Both the position numbers and the translations under genes were made by a program. Below are positions 1 through 6,821 of a stretch of DNA of 35,615 bases, one piece after another; the first letter of the stretch is position 1, and every line of letters starts with the position of its first letter. This DNA comes from CAZUTO01 sp964623085. GTDB lineage: Bacteria > Pseudomonadota > Gammaproteobacteria > Pseudomonadales > GM7GCV1. The notes beneath the pieces are model-generated. The model ran no database searches and was not told where the DNA came from. It worked only from the letters and a program-made list of their open reading frames with translations. The stretch spans positions 1 to 35,615 of the forward strand of contig CAZUTO010000020.1 of NCBI GenBank assembly GCA_964623085.1, given 5' to 3'.

Positions 1-54
1 CGAGGATAAATTCGAATTCCACTCCCTTTAATAGAGGCTGAAATCGCGCCGAGC

Positions 55-96
55 AAAAATAAAAGAGCCGCCCCACATGATATGAAGCGGCCCTTT
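55..96 (-). terminator. Rho-independent terminator after the lyase-like gene
   Basis: Read on the minus strand, AAAGGGCCGC pairs with GCGGCTCTTT (one G-T wobble), and the stem is followed by a T-rich run. It lies 60-100 bases past the stop of the minus-strand gene that ends at 158. The plus-strand side has only a short T run, so it probably works mainly on the minus strand. Confidence 0.75.
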
Positions 97-157
97 AATG
101 TTACATCGCTAGCTAAAGGCAAATTGTTCTGCCTTTAGTGAATGAACGCTGTATGAC

Positions 158-1045
158 TTAGAAGAATCGAACGTCCCTATGACCAGAACGGCCACCGCCA
201 TCTGAATTGATATAGGAACCTAGTTTTAAATATAGGCGCTGACCGTCCCAAGCCGAATTGTTCAAATTGATAGTGGTTCGCGTTGTTTTTTCACCCCTAT
301 TGCCGTCATTATCGAGATCAAAAATATCTTCCATTTCGAGATTAACGTAATTGCCATCTACGCTTAGGCGTAGCTGATTTCCCCACATGCCTAGCCGGTA
401 GGTTCTGTAAGAACCATCTATATTTCCAACGAAAGAATGCGAGAAACATGTACTGCTGCCGCTGCTGCAAGTCGGAGATTGGCGGATAGAGAGCCATATA
501 CCCTCACGCGAGTCACCATCTACATCCGTATTAACACCCGCTGCGGCCCAATTAAGCCGAGCTACAGGGCCACTGCTATCTTCAGAGTGTAATTGCGCGA
601 TGGTAATTTCTTCAACGCCGCCCTCTCTATTTAATATTCTGGCGCGCGTGCGAACATAATCATTTCCAGTTTGATCAACGGTAAATTCTCTTTGTTCACG
701 TAATTCAGAGCGGAAGGCATCACCAGTTTCTTCAAAGTAAACCGTGTTACCGCTGCTTGATAACCAAAAATGATCATTAAAAGCGTCTTCATCTCCGATA
801 GAGTCTCCTTCAGCAAAACAGGTGTCAGAATCATCACCGATCTGCAATTTCGCCTTACGAATTTGTGAGCCATATGGACTGCTTGAATGCCCCGGAGCTC
901 GTCGATTATCTATTTCTTGGACATTATTACCCGATACACTGCCTTCGGTACATTGCCACGAAAACGCTACCGATGGCAAAGCTAATAAAATTACTGAAAC
1001 AGCAGCAATACTTGTAAACTTGTTGAAATATGATTTTTTCATCAT
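158..1045 (-). CDS. Secreted polysaccharide lyase-like protein (PL7 / alginate lyase 2 type)
   Basis: A 295-residue protein with a signal peptide (residues about 1-29, cut near AFS-WQC). It has three short motifs in the order and spacing of PL7 alginate lyases: RSELR at 112-116, QLH at 151-153 and LYLKLGSYIN at 271-280. These resemble the family motifs R(S/T)ELR, Q(I/V)H and YFKAGxYNQ, which supply catalytic Arg, Gln, His and Tyr. If so, it would cut an acidic polysaccharide by beta-elimination outside the cytoplasm. The QLH variant and the weak third motif make the substrate uncertain, and it could be a related jelly-roll lyase or a binding protein. Several Cys pairs (76; 193 and 200) may form disulfides. 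The start is ATG-ATG behind an AAGGGG ribosome site. It stands alone, with a terminator downstream. The family call is by motif recognition only. Confidence 0.6.
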   Translation of the reverse strand: MMKKSYFNKFTSIAAVSVILLALPSVAFSWQCTEGSVSGNNVQEIDNRRAPGHSSSPYGSQIRKAKLQIGDDSDTCFAEGDSIGDEDAFNDHFWLSSSGNTVYFEETGDAFRSELREQREFTVDQTGNDYVRTRARILNREGGVEEITIAQLHSEDSSGPVARLNWAAAGVNTDVDGDSREGIWLSIRQSPTCSSGSSTCFSHSFVGNIDGSYRTYRLGMWGNQLRLSVDGNYVNLEMEDIFDLDNDGNRGEKTTRTTINLNNSAWDGQRLYLKLGSYINSDGGGRSGHRDVRFF

Positions 1046-1105
1046 TTAATCCCCTTCTCCTAAAATTAGTAGTGAAAATTACACGCTTAATTTCCCAACA
1101 ACCTA

Positions 1106-1111
1106 ATTATA
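1106..1111 (-). promoter_or_regulatory. Candidate -10 box for the lyase-like gene
   Basis: A perfect TATAAT on the minus strand, about 60 bases before the start codon at 1045. The -35 position is only T-rich (ATTTTT at 17 bases), so this is a weak call that rests on the -10 match and its location. The GTTGA-N4-TCAAC palindrome at 1143-1156 lies just upstream and could hold an activator. Confidence 0.35.
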
Positions 1112-1240
1112 TTTAATAGACAATTCGCAAAAATATGATCAGGTTGATGTGTCAACGATAATGTGATAATTTCGTAATGTCTATACTTTTTTAAAATTTT
1201 TTTAATTTTTAAAAATAGGCGTAACTCTATTGAAACCATC

Positions 1241-1282
1241 TAGAAGCCTGTTAAATACACATAGAAGCCTGTTAAATACACA
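1241..1282. repeat. Perfect 21-bp tandem duplication
   Basis: TAGAAGCCTGTTAAATACAC plus a final A occurs at 1241-1261 and again at 1262-1282 with no differences and no spacer. It lies upstream of the gene starting at 1395. Only two copies are present, so it is a recent local duplication rather than an array. Confidence 0.9.
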
Positions 1283-1317
1283 GACCTTCAGATATAAATT
1301 AATTGACGCAAGATATT

Positions 1318-1375
1318 GATATTAAGTGATATTAACAGTCAATATGGATATTAAGTGATAGTAACGGTCAATATG
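1318..1375. repeat. 29-bp tandem duplication next to a gene start
   Basis: Two 29-base units, 1318-1346 and 1347-1375, begin GATATTAAGTGATA or GATATTAAGTGATAG and end GTCAATATG, with two differences. The second unit ends 19 bases before the ATG at 1395, so the duplication sits where a promoter or leader would be. Within each unit, ATATT and AATAT give short dyads. Confidence 0.88.
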
Positions 1376-1394
1376 ATATGAACGAGACAGAGAA

Positions 1395-2504
1395 ATGATT
1401 AAGGCAAATTACATCTTAGGAGGCATAGCTCTTCTATGCGGAATTGGATTTGCTGTGATATCTTCTCAAAACAATTCCAACAAAATCACTTCAATTGAGC
1501 ACACGAATCAAGAAGCTGGGCCAATTGATGGACCAACTCACAACCCTCAAATAGATGCCTTTAATAAGCCGTCCTCTGGAAACTTCGAGTTAGATAAAAA
1601 TTCAAAAAATGGCTTCAACCCGAACGCGTGTTATGAAGACTGCCAGAAACACCTCATCAACTCTGCATTATCTGGCTCTCGTTTGAGCCCAGAGGAAGTT
1701 GACTATATTTATGACAATCTAGATGACTTTGTTCGTTTCTTGCAGTTCAACCCTGATGCTGTTGAAAAGGTAGGAATATTCATGGCAACCGCTGATGTTG
1801 GGGAAGAAGGCACCTCCGATTATAACGAAATTTTAGACGCAAACGTTTTGCTAGTGAGAGCGATCGTCGATCAATTGCCCGTAAATGACCTAAAATGGAT
1901 AGCTGACACACTTCTGCTAAGCTCCGATGATAAAGTCTCGCGACAAGCGGGCTTGATTTATATTGAGAATATGCTTCTAAATTTGGAAGATGAATTTGCA
2001 ATATCTCCCTCAGAAGATATCGATACGCGCAGTGCAGACGCCTTAGAAACAAAAGCCGAACTATCGTTGCTTATAAATAACGTTTTATATGCCGAAACAG
2101 ATCCGGAAATTCAGATCGAAGCAATACAAATCCTGGCTGACTATAGTCCAGAGATGATGTCAGAGCAAATTGTGGGGCTCCTATCTGGATTGAGCACAAA
2201 TACGGCTAATCCGGACATTCGAGGCCAAGCTATAGAATTAGCGGCGGCTTCCGCCAAGCCCGACTCTCTCGTTTTAACCCAAATAGAGGACGTGTTAACA
2301 CAGTCTTCCTCCCCCACACTACAGGTCTCCTCTTTGAAAGCGCTGCATACAAGTCTGAGGCGCGCTTTCAAGAGAGACGACGCTATGATGACCCGTTTGG
2401 GTGAATTTGAGGTTCACCTAAAAGAGCTTGCGGGTAATCCCGAACTGGACTCAGAAATATCAAATTATGCCGCGGGGTTGTTGCAGGATTATTACGCAGA
2501 GTGA
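1395..2504 (+). CDS. Membrane-anchored hypothetical protein with helical (HEAT-like) repeats
   Basis: A 369-residue protein that I cannot assign to a named family. Residues about 7-24 form one hydrophobic segment (signal anchor or uncleaved signal), followed by a polar linker rich in Asn, Pro and Gly to about residue 75. Next comes a CYEDC motif (about 78-82), and from residue 95 to the end the sequence is almost wholly amphipathic helix. The helix spacing resembles HEAT/ARM-type repeats, for example IRGQAIELAAASAK and LQVSSLKALHTSLR. Such folds usually serve as protein-binding scaffolds, here probably in the periplasm. The start ATG lies behind GAGACAGAGAA, a modest ribosome site. It is a single-gene unit with a terminator at 2582. 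The repeat assignment is inferred from helix pattern only. Confidence 0.8.
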   Translation: MIKANYILGGIALLCGIGFAVISSQNNSNKITSIEHTNQEAGPIDGPTHNPQIDAFNKPSSGNFELDKNSKNGFNPNACYEDCQKHLINSALSGSRLSPEEVDYIYDNLDDFVRFLQFNPDAVEKVGIFMATADVGEEGTSDYNEILDANVLLVRAIVDQLPVNDLKWIADTLLLSSDDKVSRQAGLIYIENMLLNLEDEFAISPSEDIDTRSADALETKAELSLLINNVLYAETDPEIQIEAIQILADYSPEMMSEQIVGLLSGLSTNTANPDIRGQAIELAAASAKPDSLVLTQIEDVLTQSSSPTLQVSSLKALHTSLRRAFKRDDAMMTRLGEFEVHLKELAGNPELDSEISNYAAGLLQDYYAE

Positions 2505-2581
2505 ATCAAAATGTAACAAGCGCAAGCAGTCGGAAAATTTACTCGCAAACGCGCCTAAATTTCCGCTGTTTCAGGCGTTAT

Positions 2582-2614
2582 ATGTCCGCTTTTGGCCGAA
2601 AGCAGACATTTTTT
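2582..2614 (+). terminator. Rho-independent terminator / palindromic repeat
   Basis: ATGTC-C-GCTTT (2582-2592) pairs with AAAGC-A-GACAT (2599-2609) with one C/A mismatch, a TGGCCG loop and six T residues following. It lies 78 bases past the stop at 2504. The stem is long and GC-containing compared with its surroundings and looks like a dispersed palindrome used as a terminator. Confidence 0.75.
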
Positions 2615-2723
2615 AGCTCGCCTGAGCTGAATATAGAGCCAAGTGCTTTCAAAGTTGATACTGGCGATTTGGTATCAATGGATTTGGCGCGGGCGATTAA
2701 TGTAACGGCGCAGATGTTCCAGC

Positions 2724-3740
2724 CTATCGCGAGTCAAAAGGTCGCGCCAAAGGGTCGCCAATAAATACGCCTTGTCCGGGCATTTCTACGCTTGCCCAGT
2801 ACGCGCCAGCGAGGGTATCGCCATCAACATAGCGTCTTATGAGAATATTGGGGTCAGGAAATTTCCCGATAAAGTTGCAAGGTTCCGCAACAGTTCCATA
2901 GCTACCGCTGGTTCCCGCCTGAATCCATGCCAGCGCACTCATTTGCGATCCGCCGTAGAGGTTGCCTCCATGCGACGTTAGGTGGTCACCGATGGCGCCT
3001 GGCAAGAAGCCCAGCTCTTCGAGGTGCGGCACCTCCTTGGCGCCCGTGAAATAGAACACCAGGTCATCCGCAAAGCTTACAAAACCGTTTCGCTTGGTAA
3101 TAATCACTCGGCCGGGTGGCTCTGCAACCAACTGGGAAAAACTGTGTTGGCGAACATCGCGAAGTCGGTCGCCTGATATTACCAAGGCCGCTTGACCATC
3201 CGGATGGTTTCCCTGTGCTGCCGTTCCGCGCAGAATGAGTGCCTGAGTTTCTTGCAGGTTACCTCCTGTGACGAGCATACTGCGCAGTCGTTTTCGAGTG
3301 CCAGCCAGCTCACCATCTGGATCAAGAAACCACGGATTAATTTGAGTACGCTCGCAACCTGATGCACAAGACGCTGGGTCAGTGGAGAAGGTGATCGCGG
3401 ACGTAATGGACATGCAATCCACTCGAAATGGTTTGCTCCAAAGTAACGCGATGGCATTGGTCTGAGCGGGAAGCTCTGAACGGATTTGTTTTTCAACGGT
3501 CAGAAACTCGGACGTACTCAGAGAATCTTTGACTGGAACTTCAACACGAATGACGTTGCTAGCTGGAATATCGTAGGCCGTCACATAAGCCGCCCCGGCA
3601 CTCACGCTCTCTGGGTCGAGGCTATTGATAATTACAGCAGTCTTGGCTGGTGTAATCTCGACATGTTTGTGAAACGTCGGCTGACAGGCCACACACACCA
3701 GGAGTAAAAAGACTAGCGAGCAAAATCTCAGTCTGTGCAC
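2724..3740 (-). CDS. TIGR03790-family-like lipoprotein
   Basis: A 338-residue protein that begins with a lipoprotein-type signal (hydrophobic 6-18, CVAC with candidate lipid Cys at 19). The tail has a motif I associate with the TIGR03790 family: tyrosine, then AYWASVEMPGQGVFIGDPLA near residues 312-331. The early region SLDPESVSAGAAYVTAYDIP (about 44-63) matches the start of that family, where a series of returning strings about 'coming to' a place is typical. The family's function is not known; members are exported. The start is GTG at 3740 behind AGAGGATACC, a good ribosome site. The -3 residue of the lipobox is Cys, which is unusual. It converges with the gene ending at 2504. The assembly gap begins 46 bases upstream, so its promoter and any upstream partner are missing. 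Confidence 0.65.
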   Translation of the reverse strand: MHRLRFCSLVFLLLVCVACQPTFHKHVEITPAKTAVIINSLDPESVSAGAAYVTAYDIPASNVIRVEVPVKDSLSTSEFLTVEKQIRSELPAQTNAIALLWSKPFRVDCMSITSAITFSTDPASCASGCERTQINPWFLDPDGELAGTRKRLRSMLVTGGNLQETQALILRGTAAQGNHPDGQAALVISGDRLRDVRQHSFSQLVAEPPGRVIITKRNGFVSFADDLVFYFTGAKEVPHLEELGFLPGAIGDHLTSHGGNLYGGSQMSALAWIQAGTSGSYGTVAEPCNFIGKFPDPNILIRRYVDGDTLAGAYWASVEMPGQGVFIGDPLARPFDSR

Positions 3741-3786
3741 GGTATCCTCTTAGTTGCAATAACATCCCGAGTATAGGAACGTAAAA

Positions 3787-3886
3787 NNNNNNNNNNNNNN
3801 NNNNNNNNNNNNNNNNNNNNNNNNNNNNNNNNNNNNNNNNNNNNNNNNNNNNNNNNNNNNNNNNNNNNNNNNNNNNNNNNNNNNNN
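3787..3886. other. Assembly gap (100 N)
   Basis: Exactly 100 undetermined bases. A round length usually marks a scaffold join of unknown true size, so gene order across it should not be trusted. Between 3741 and 4024, outside the N run, I see only a GGGGTCGGATCCC palindrome and a short GTTGT-N7-ACAAC inverted repeat at 3963-3979. Confidence 0.98.
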
Positions 3887-3894
3887 AAAAATAT

Positions 3895-3914
3895 AAAGGG
3901 GTCGGATCCCTTTT
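3895..3914. repeat. Palindrome at gap edge, REP-like
   Basis: AAAGGG (3895-3900) and CCCTTT (3908-3913) flank GTCGGAT, with a GGATCC core and a following T. It starts 8 bases after the N run. The pattern GGGGTC(A/G)GATCCC followed by T residues resembles dispersed palindromes I have seen in other gammaproteobacterial genomes. A repeat here would explain why the assembly broke. No second copy is visible in this window. Confidence 0.45.
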
Positions 3915-4024
3915 ATTCTGCTCCTATGTATAGGTATACGGGTTTTAGCCTGTATGCTGTTCGTTGTAAAATAGACAACTCTAGAACTGATTTTTATGTT
4001 TTTTCTTGTGGTGGCTAAACCTGT

Positions 4025-5026
4025 ATGAGGGCTTTAAAAGAAATGAGCGGTGTGTGGTTCGTGTATGACGGAGACTGTCCTATCTGCACATACGCCGCAG
4101 AAGCGTTGCGTATAAAGCAAAAATTTGGCTCTCTATCTTTGCTTAATGCGAGAGAAACCGCAGATGCGCCACTAATAGATGAGATCAATAAGCAAGGCTA
4201 TGATCTTGATGAAGGAATGGTGATCTACGCTAGCGACGAGTTCTATCATGGAAAGGACGCTTTGAATTTTATGGCGAGGTATGGCGAAGCCAGCAATCTC
4301 TTCATGTATGCCTCCAAGGGTCTGTTCTGGTCGGATACGCTTTCACGGCTTATCTATCCTTGGATGAGAGAAACACGCAATTGGCTGATCCGACGAAAGA
4401 ATGTCAGTCAGATTGATAATCTCAACTTAAAGGCGGAGCCGATCTTTAAATCCATTTTTGGTGAGGATTGGGACAACTTGCCACCGATTATGAAGAAGCA
4501 CTATGGAAGCCGTCCCTATTCAACCGAAGTCACCACTGTTGAAGGTGTATTAGATGTTTCCTGTAAGAAGCCATTGCTGTGGTTTTCTCCTTTGATGAAG
4601 TTGCTGGGGCAGATCCCAGCATTCAATAAGAAAAACGTGCCTGTGACTGTGCAGTTTCAGAGCGACGTAAACTCAAAAGCGTTTCACTTTAATAGAAGTT
4701 TTAAATTCCCTGAGCGTAAACCCTATGTTTTTCACTCTCGTATGCTTCAGGTTAAAGCGAATGAAGTCATCGAAATTATGCGATTTGGTCTGGCGTGGCG
4801 AATGGCGTACTCATGGGATGGTGAAAAGGTCATTCTGGCGCATAAAGGCTATGCCCTTCATGTTTTTGGCCACATGGTTCCATTGCCGTTAACACTCCTT
4901 ATCGGTGCCGGTAGCGCAGAGGAATGGCCTGTAGACGAGAATACCTTTGATATGAAAGTTCGCATTACTCACCCATTGTGGGGTGAGGTATATGGTTACA
5001 AAGGGCGTTTTGAGGTGTCTACCTAG
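4025..5026 (+). CDS. DCC thiol-oxidoreductase-like (DUF393) / DUF4166 fusion protein
   Basis: A 333-residue two-domain protein. Residues about 10-125 match the DCC/DUF393 family: VYDGDCPICT gives the DxDCPxC signature with Cys 18 and Cys 21, a thioredoxin-like CxxC site that may do thiol-disulfide chemistry. Residues about 155-330 match DUF4166, starting MKKHYGSRPYS and ending WGEVYGYKGRFEV, which has no known activity. It has no signal peptide or clear transmembrane segment. The first ATG lacks a strong ribosome site; ATG at 4043 (residue 7) behind GAGGG is an alternative. The next gene begins on the base after its stop codon, so the two are very likely co-translated. The domain calls are confident; the function is not known. 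Confidence 0.85.
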   Translation: MRALKEMSGVWFVYDGDCPICTYAAEALRIKQKFGSLSLLNARETADAPLIDEINKQGYDLDEGMVIYASDEFYHGKDALNFMARYGEASNLFMYASKGLFWSDTLSRLIYPWMRETRNWLIRRKNVSQIDNLNLKAEPIFKSIFGEDWDNLPPIMKKHYGSRPYSTEVTTVEGVLDVSCKKPLLWFSPLMKLLGQIPAFNKKNVPVTVQFQSDVNSKAFHFNRSFKFPERKPYVFHSRMLQVKANEVIEIMRFGLAWRMAYSWDGEKVILAHKGYALHVFGHMVPLPLTLLIGAGSAEEWPVDENTFDMKVRITHPLWGEVYGYKGRFEVST

Positions 5027-6151
5027 TTGAAGCGTGTTCTTGTTATTGGTGGGTATGGTAATTTCGGTAGTTTTATTTCGCGAAGCTTAGCCAAGCACGA
5101 CAATATTGCTCTCGTTATTGCTGGGCGCTCTTTGGATAAGGCCAAAGCCCTAGCCCAAGAAATTAATGGCGAAGAAATCAATGCTGACCTAGTCAAAGCG
5201 GAAGCCGCCGCGATTGATATATACAGCGACTTCGCTGCACGGCTAGAAGACATAAAGCCTGATATCGTTATTCATACGTCAGGGCCATTTCAATCACAGG
5301 GCTATGATGTTGCCGAAGCCTGTATCAAGTGCGGCGCGCATTATATTGATTTGGCTGATGGGCGAGAGTTTGTCGCCGGCATTGACCGTCTTGATCAAAA
5401 AGCTAAACAGGCCGACACGCTCGTTGTGAGCGGCGCGAGTTCGGTGCCTTGTTTAACATCCGCTTTAGTCGAGCACTACAAAGATAGCTTCAAGACACTC
5501 ACGCGCCTTGATTACGGTATTACCACAGCGCAAAAGACCACGCGTGGTTTGGCGACTACCGCCGCCATACTCGGTTACACGGGGCAACCCTTCAAAACGC
5601 TCATTGATGGTGAAGAGAGAAATGTCTATGGATGGCAGAGCCTTCGTTCACGTAAATACTCGGAGCTCGGGCGGCGGCCACTTGGCAACTGCAATATTCC
5701 TGATTTGGAATTGTTTCCTAAAATGTACCCTGAACTTAAAACCGTACGGTTTTATGCCGGGTTAGAGCTTCCTTTTATTCATGTCACGCTATGGGCGCTG
5801 TCCTGGTTGGTGCGTATTGGCCTTGTGAAGAGCTTGGTGCCCTTGGCTCCGATGCTGCTTAGATTGTCTTTTCTGTTCGATTGGCTTGGCACTGCTAGCA
5901 GCGGGTTTCATATGGATTTAACCGGAGAAGATATGAATGGCCAAGAAAAGACCATAGGGTTTGAACTAACCGCCCGCAGTGGTGACGGCCCATATATCCC
6001 CTGTATGCCAGCTATTTTACTCGCGAAGAAATTGGCTAATGACGAAATAGAGGATAGAGGGGCCATGCCCTGTGTTGGGATGGTCAGTCGGGCAGAGTAT
6101 TTGGGCGCGCTTGGTGAAATGGATATTAGTTGGACAGAAACCCAAACCTAA
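5027..6151 (+). CDS. Saccharopine dehydrogenase-like NAD(P)-binding protein
   Basis: A 374-residue oxidoreductase-like protein with an N-terminal Rossmann fold: VLVIGGYGNFGSFI (4-17) gives the GGxGxxG nucleotide loop, and VIAGRS follows as the second strand. The segment HTSGPFQSQGYDVAEACI and HYIDLADGREFV are typical of saccharopine dehydrogenase NADP-binding domain proteins. The substrate is unknown; true lysine-pathway activity is unlikely for a gene in this context. A hydrophobic stretch at about 250-285 could touch a membrane. The start is TTG at 5027, directly after the TAG of the DCC/DUF4166 gene, with GAGGTG 9 bases upstream. I recall DUF4166 domains occurring fused to or beside this dehydrogenase family, which supports a joint role on one substrate. 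Confidence 0.85.
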   Translation: MKRVLVIGGYGNFGSFISRSLAKHDNIALVIAGRSLDKAKALAQEINGEEINADLVKAEAAAIDIYSDFAARLEDIKPDIVIHTSGPFQSQGYDVAEACIKCGAHYIDLADGREFVAGIDRLDQKAKQADTLVVSGASSVPCLTSALVEHYKDSFKTLTRLDYGITTAQKTTRGLATTAAILGYTGQPFKTLIDGEERNVYGWQSLRSRKYSELGRRPLGNCNIPDLELFPKMYPELKTVRFYAGLELPFIHVTLWALSWLVRIGLVKSLVPLAPMLLRLSFLFDWLGTASSGFHMDLTGEDMNGQEKTIGFELTARSGDGPYIPCMPAILLAKKLANDEIEDRGAMPCVGMVSRAEYLGALGEMDISWTETQT

Positions 6152-6271
6152 GCCTGCGCTTTTTAGCCTAAAGCGGCCATTAATAGCCTGTCACTCCTAC
6201 GTAACCGTAACCCCGTTATGCCAAAAACCTGATATTTTTATTAGTCCTCTGTTTAATGGATACATAGCCGT

Positions 6272-6694
6272 ATGAAAACCCTAATTATTAAAACGCTTTC
6301 TGTTCTGTCACTGGTTTTGGTTCTTTCCCCATTCGCGAAAGCGGCGGATGATCAGCCAGAAGTAATGGGTATCCTCTTTTATGCGGATTGGTGCAGCAGC
6401 TGCAAAGTGCTGGAGCCACAGTTAGATCAGGCGCGTACGGATTCTGATCTTGATAATCAGTCGATTGTATTCGTCACGCTGGATCTCACCGATGAGACAA
6501 CGAGTCATCAGGCAAAGCTCTTAGCTCAATCGCTTGGTTTGGGTGATGTTTACGCTGCAAATGAAGGCACAACCGGTTTTATGTTGCTGGTTGATGCAGA
6601 AACAAAGCATGTCGTCACGCGTTTAACAAAAGAGCTAACAGCAGAAGTGATTAGCGAGCGGATTGGTGTTGTTATCGACCACGTGAGTGGCTAA
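6272..6694 (+). CDS. Exported thioredoxin-like protein
   Basis: A 140-residue protein with a Sec signal peptide (about 1-25, ending FAKA-AD) and a thioredoxin fold. FYADWCSSCKVLEP (37-49) gives the WCxxC active site with Cys 41 and Cys 44 and a Ser-Ser dipeptide in place of the usual Gly-Pro. The rest (VFVTLDLTDE and GTTGFMLLV) follows the strand-helix order, but the usual cis-Pro before the last strands is not obvious (a Thr-Gly is found). It would act on disulfides in the periplasm. It may serve the preceding DCC-domain gene, but 120 bases separate them, so co-transcription is uncertain. Confidence 0.85.
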   Translation: MKTLIIKTLSVLSLVLVLSPFAKAADDQPEVMGILFYADWCSSCKVLEPQLDQARTDSDLDNQSIVFVTLDLTDETTSHQAKLLAQSLGLGDVYAANEGTTGFMLLVDAETKHVVTRLTKELTAEVISERIGVVIDHVSG

Positions 6695-6721
6695 TTACTG
6701 CAGAAAAGTCTGGTTATACAT

Positions 6722-6751
6722 CTCAAGCGGGTCACCATGACCCGCTTTGAG
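6722..6751 (+). terminator. Strong hairpin after the thioredoxin-like gene
   Basis: AAGCGGGTCA (6725-6734) and TGACCCGCTT (6738-6747) form a perfect 10-bp stem with a CCA loop, extended by CTC and GAG with one bulge. Only three T residues follow, so termination may be weak or need Rho, or the hairpin may protect the mRNA end. It lies 28 bases after the stop at 6694. Confidence 0.55.
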
Positions 6752-6821
6752 CACATTACGAGCTTTCTTTTCTTAGTCCCTATATACTCGTCACTCGTAC
6801 GTTCTTAGTGTCTGGATACCA

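Larger units (their letters stand above)
1046..1394. other. AT-rich divergent intergenic region with tandem duplications
   Basis: This spacer separates the minus-strand lyase-like gene from the plus-strand helical-repeat gene. It contains an inverted repeat GTTGA-N4-TCAAC at 1143-1156, a perfect TATAAT on the minus strand at 1106-1111, and two unrelated tandem duplications at 1241-1282 and 1318-1375. I see no coding potential or RNA gene. Confidence 0.6.

Noticed and set aside
1241..1375. Possible CRISPR-like array
   Set aside because: Only two copies of each of two different units, with no spacers; these are tandem duplications.
2501..2764. Plus-strand frame of 87 codons after the helical-repeat gene
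   Set aside because: It crosses the terminator hairpin and runs into the opposite-strand lipoprotein gene; it has no family features.
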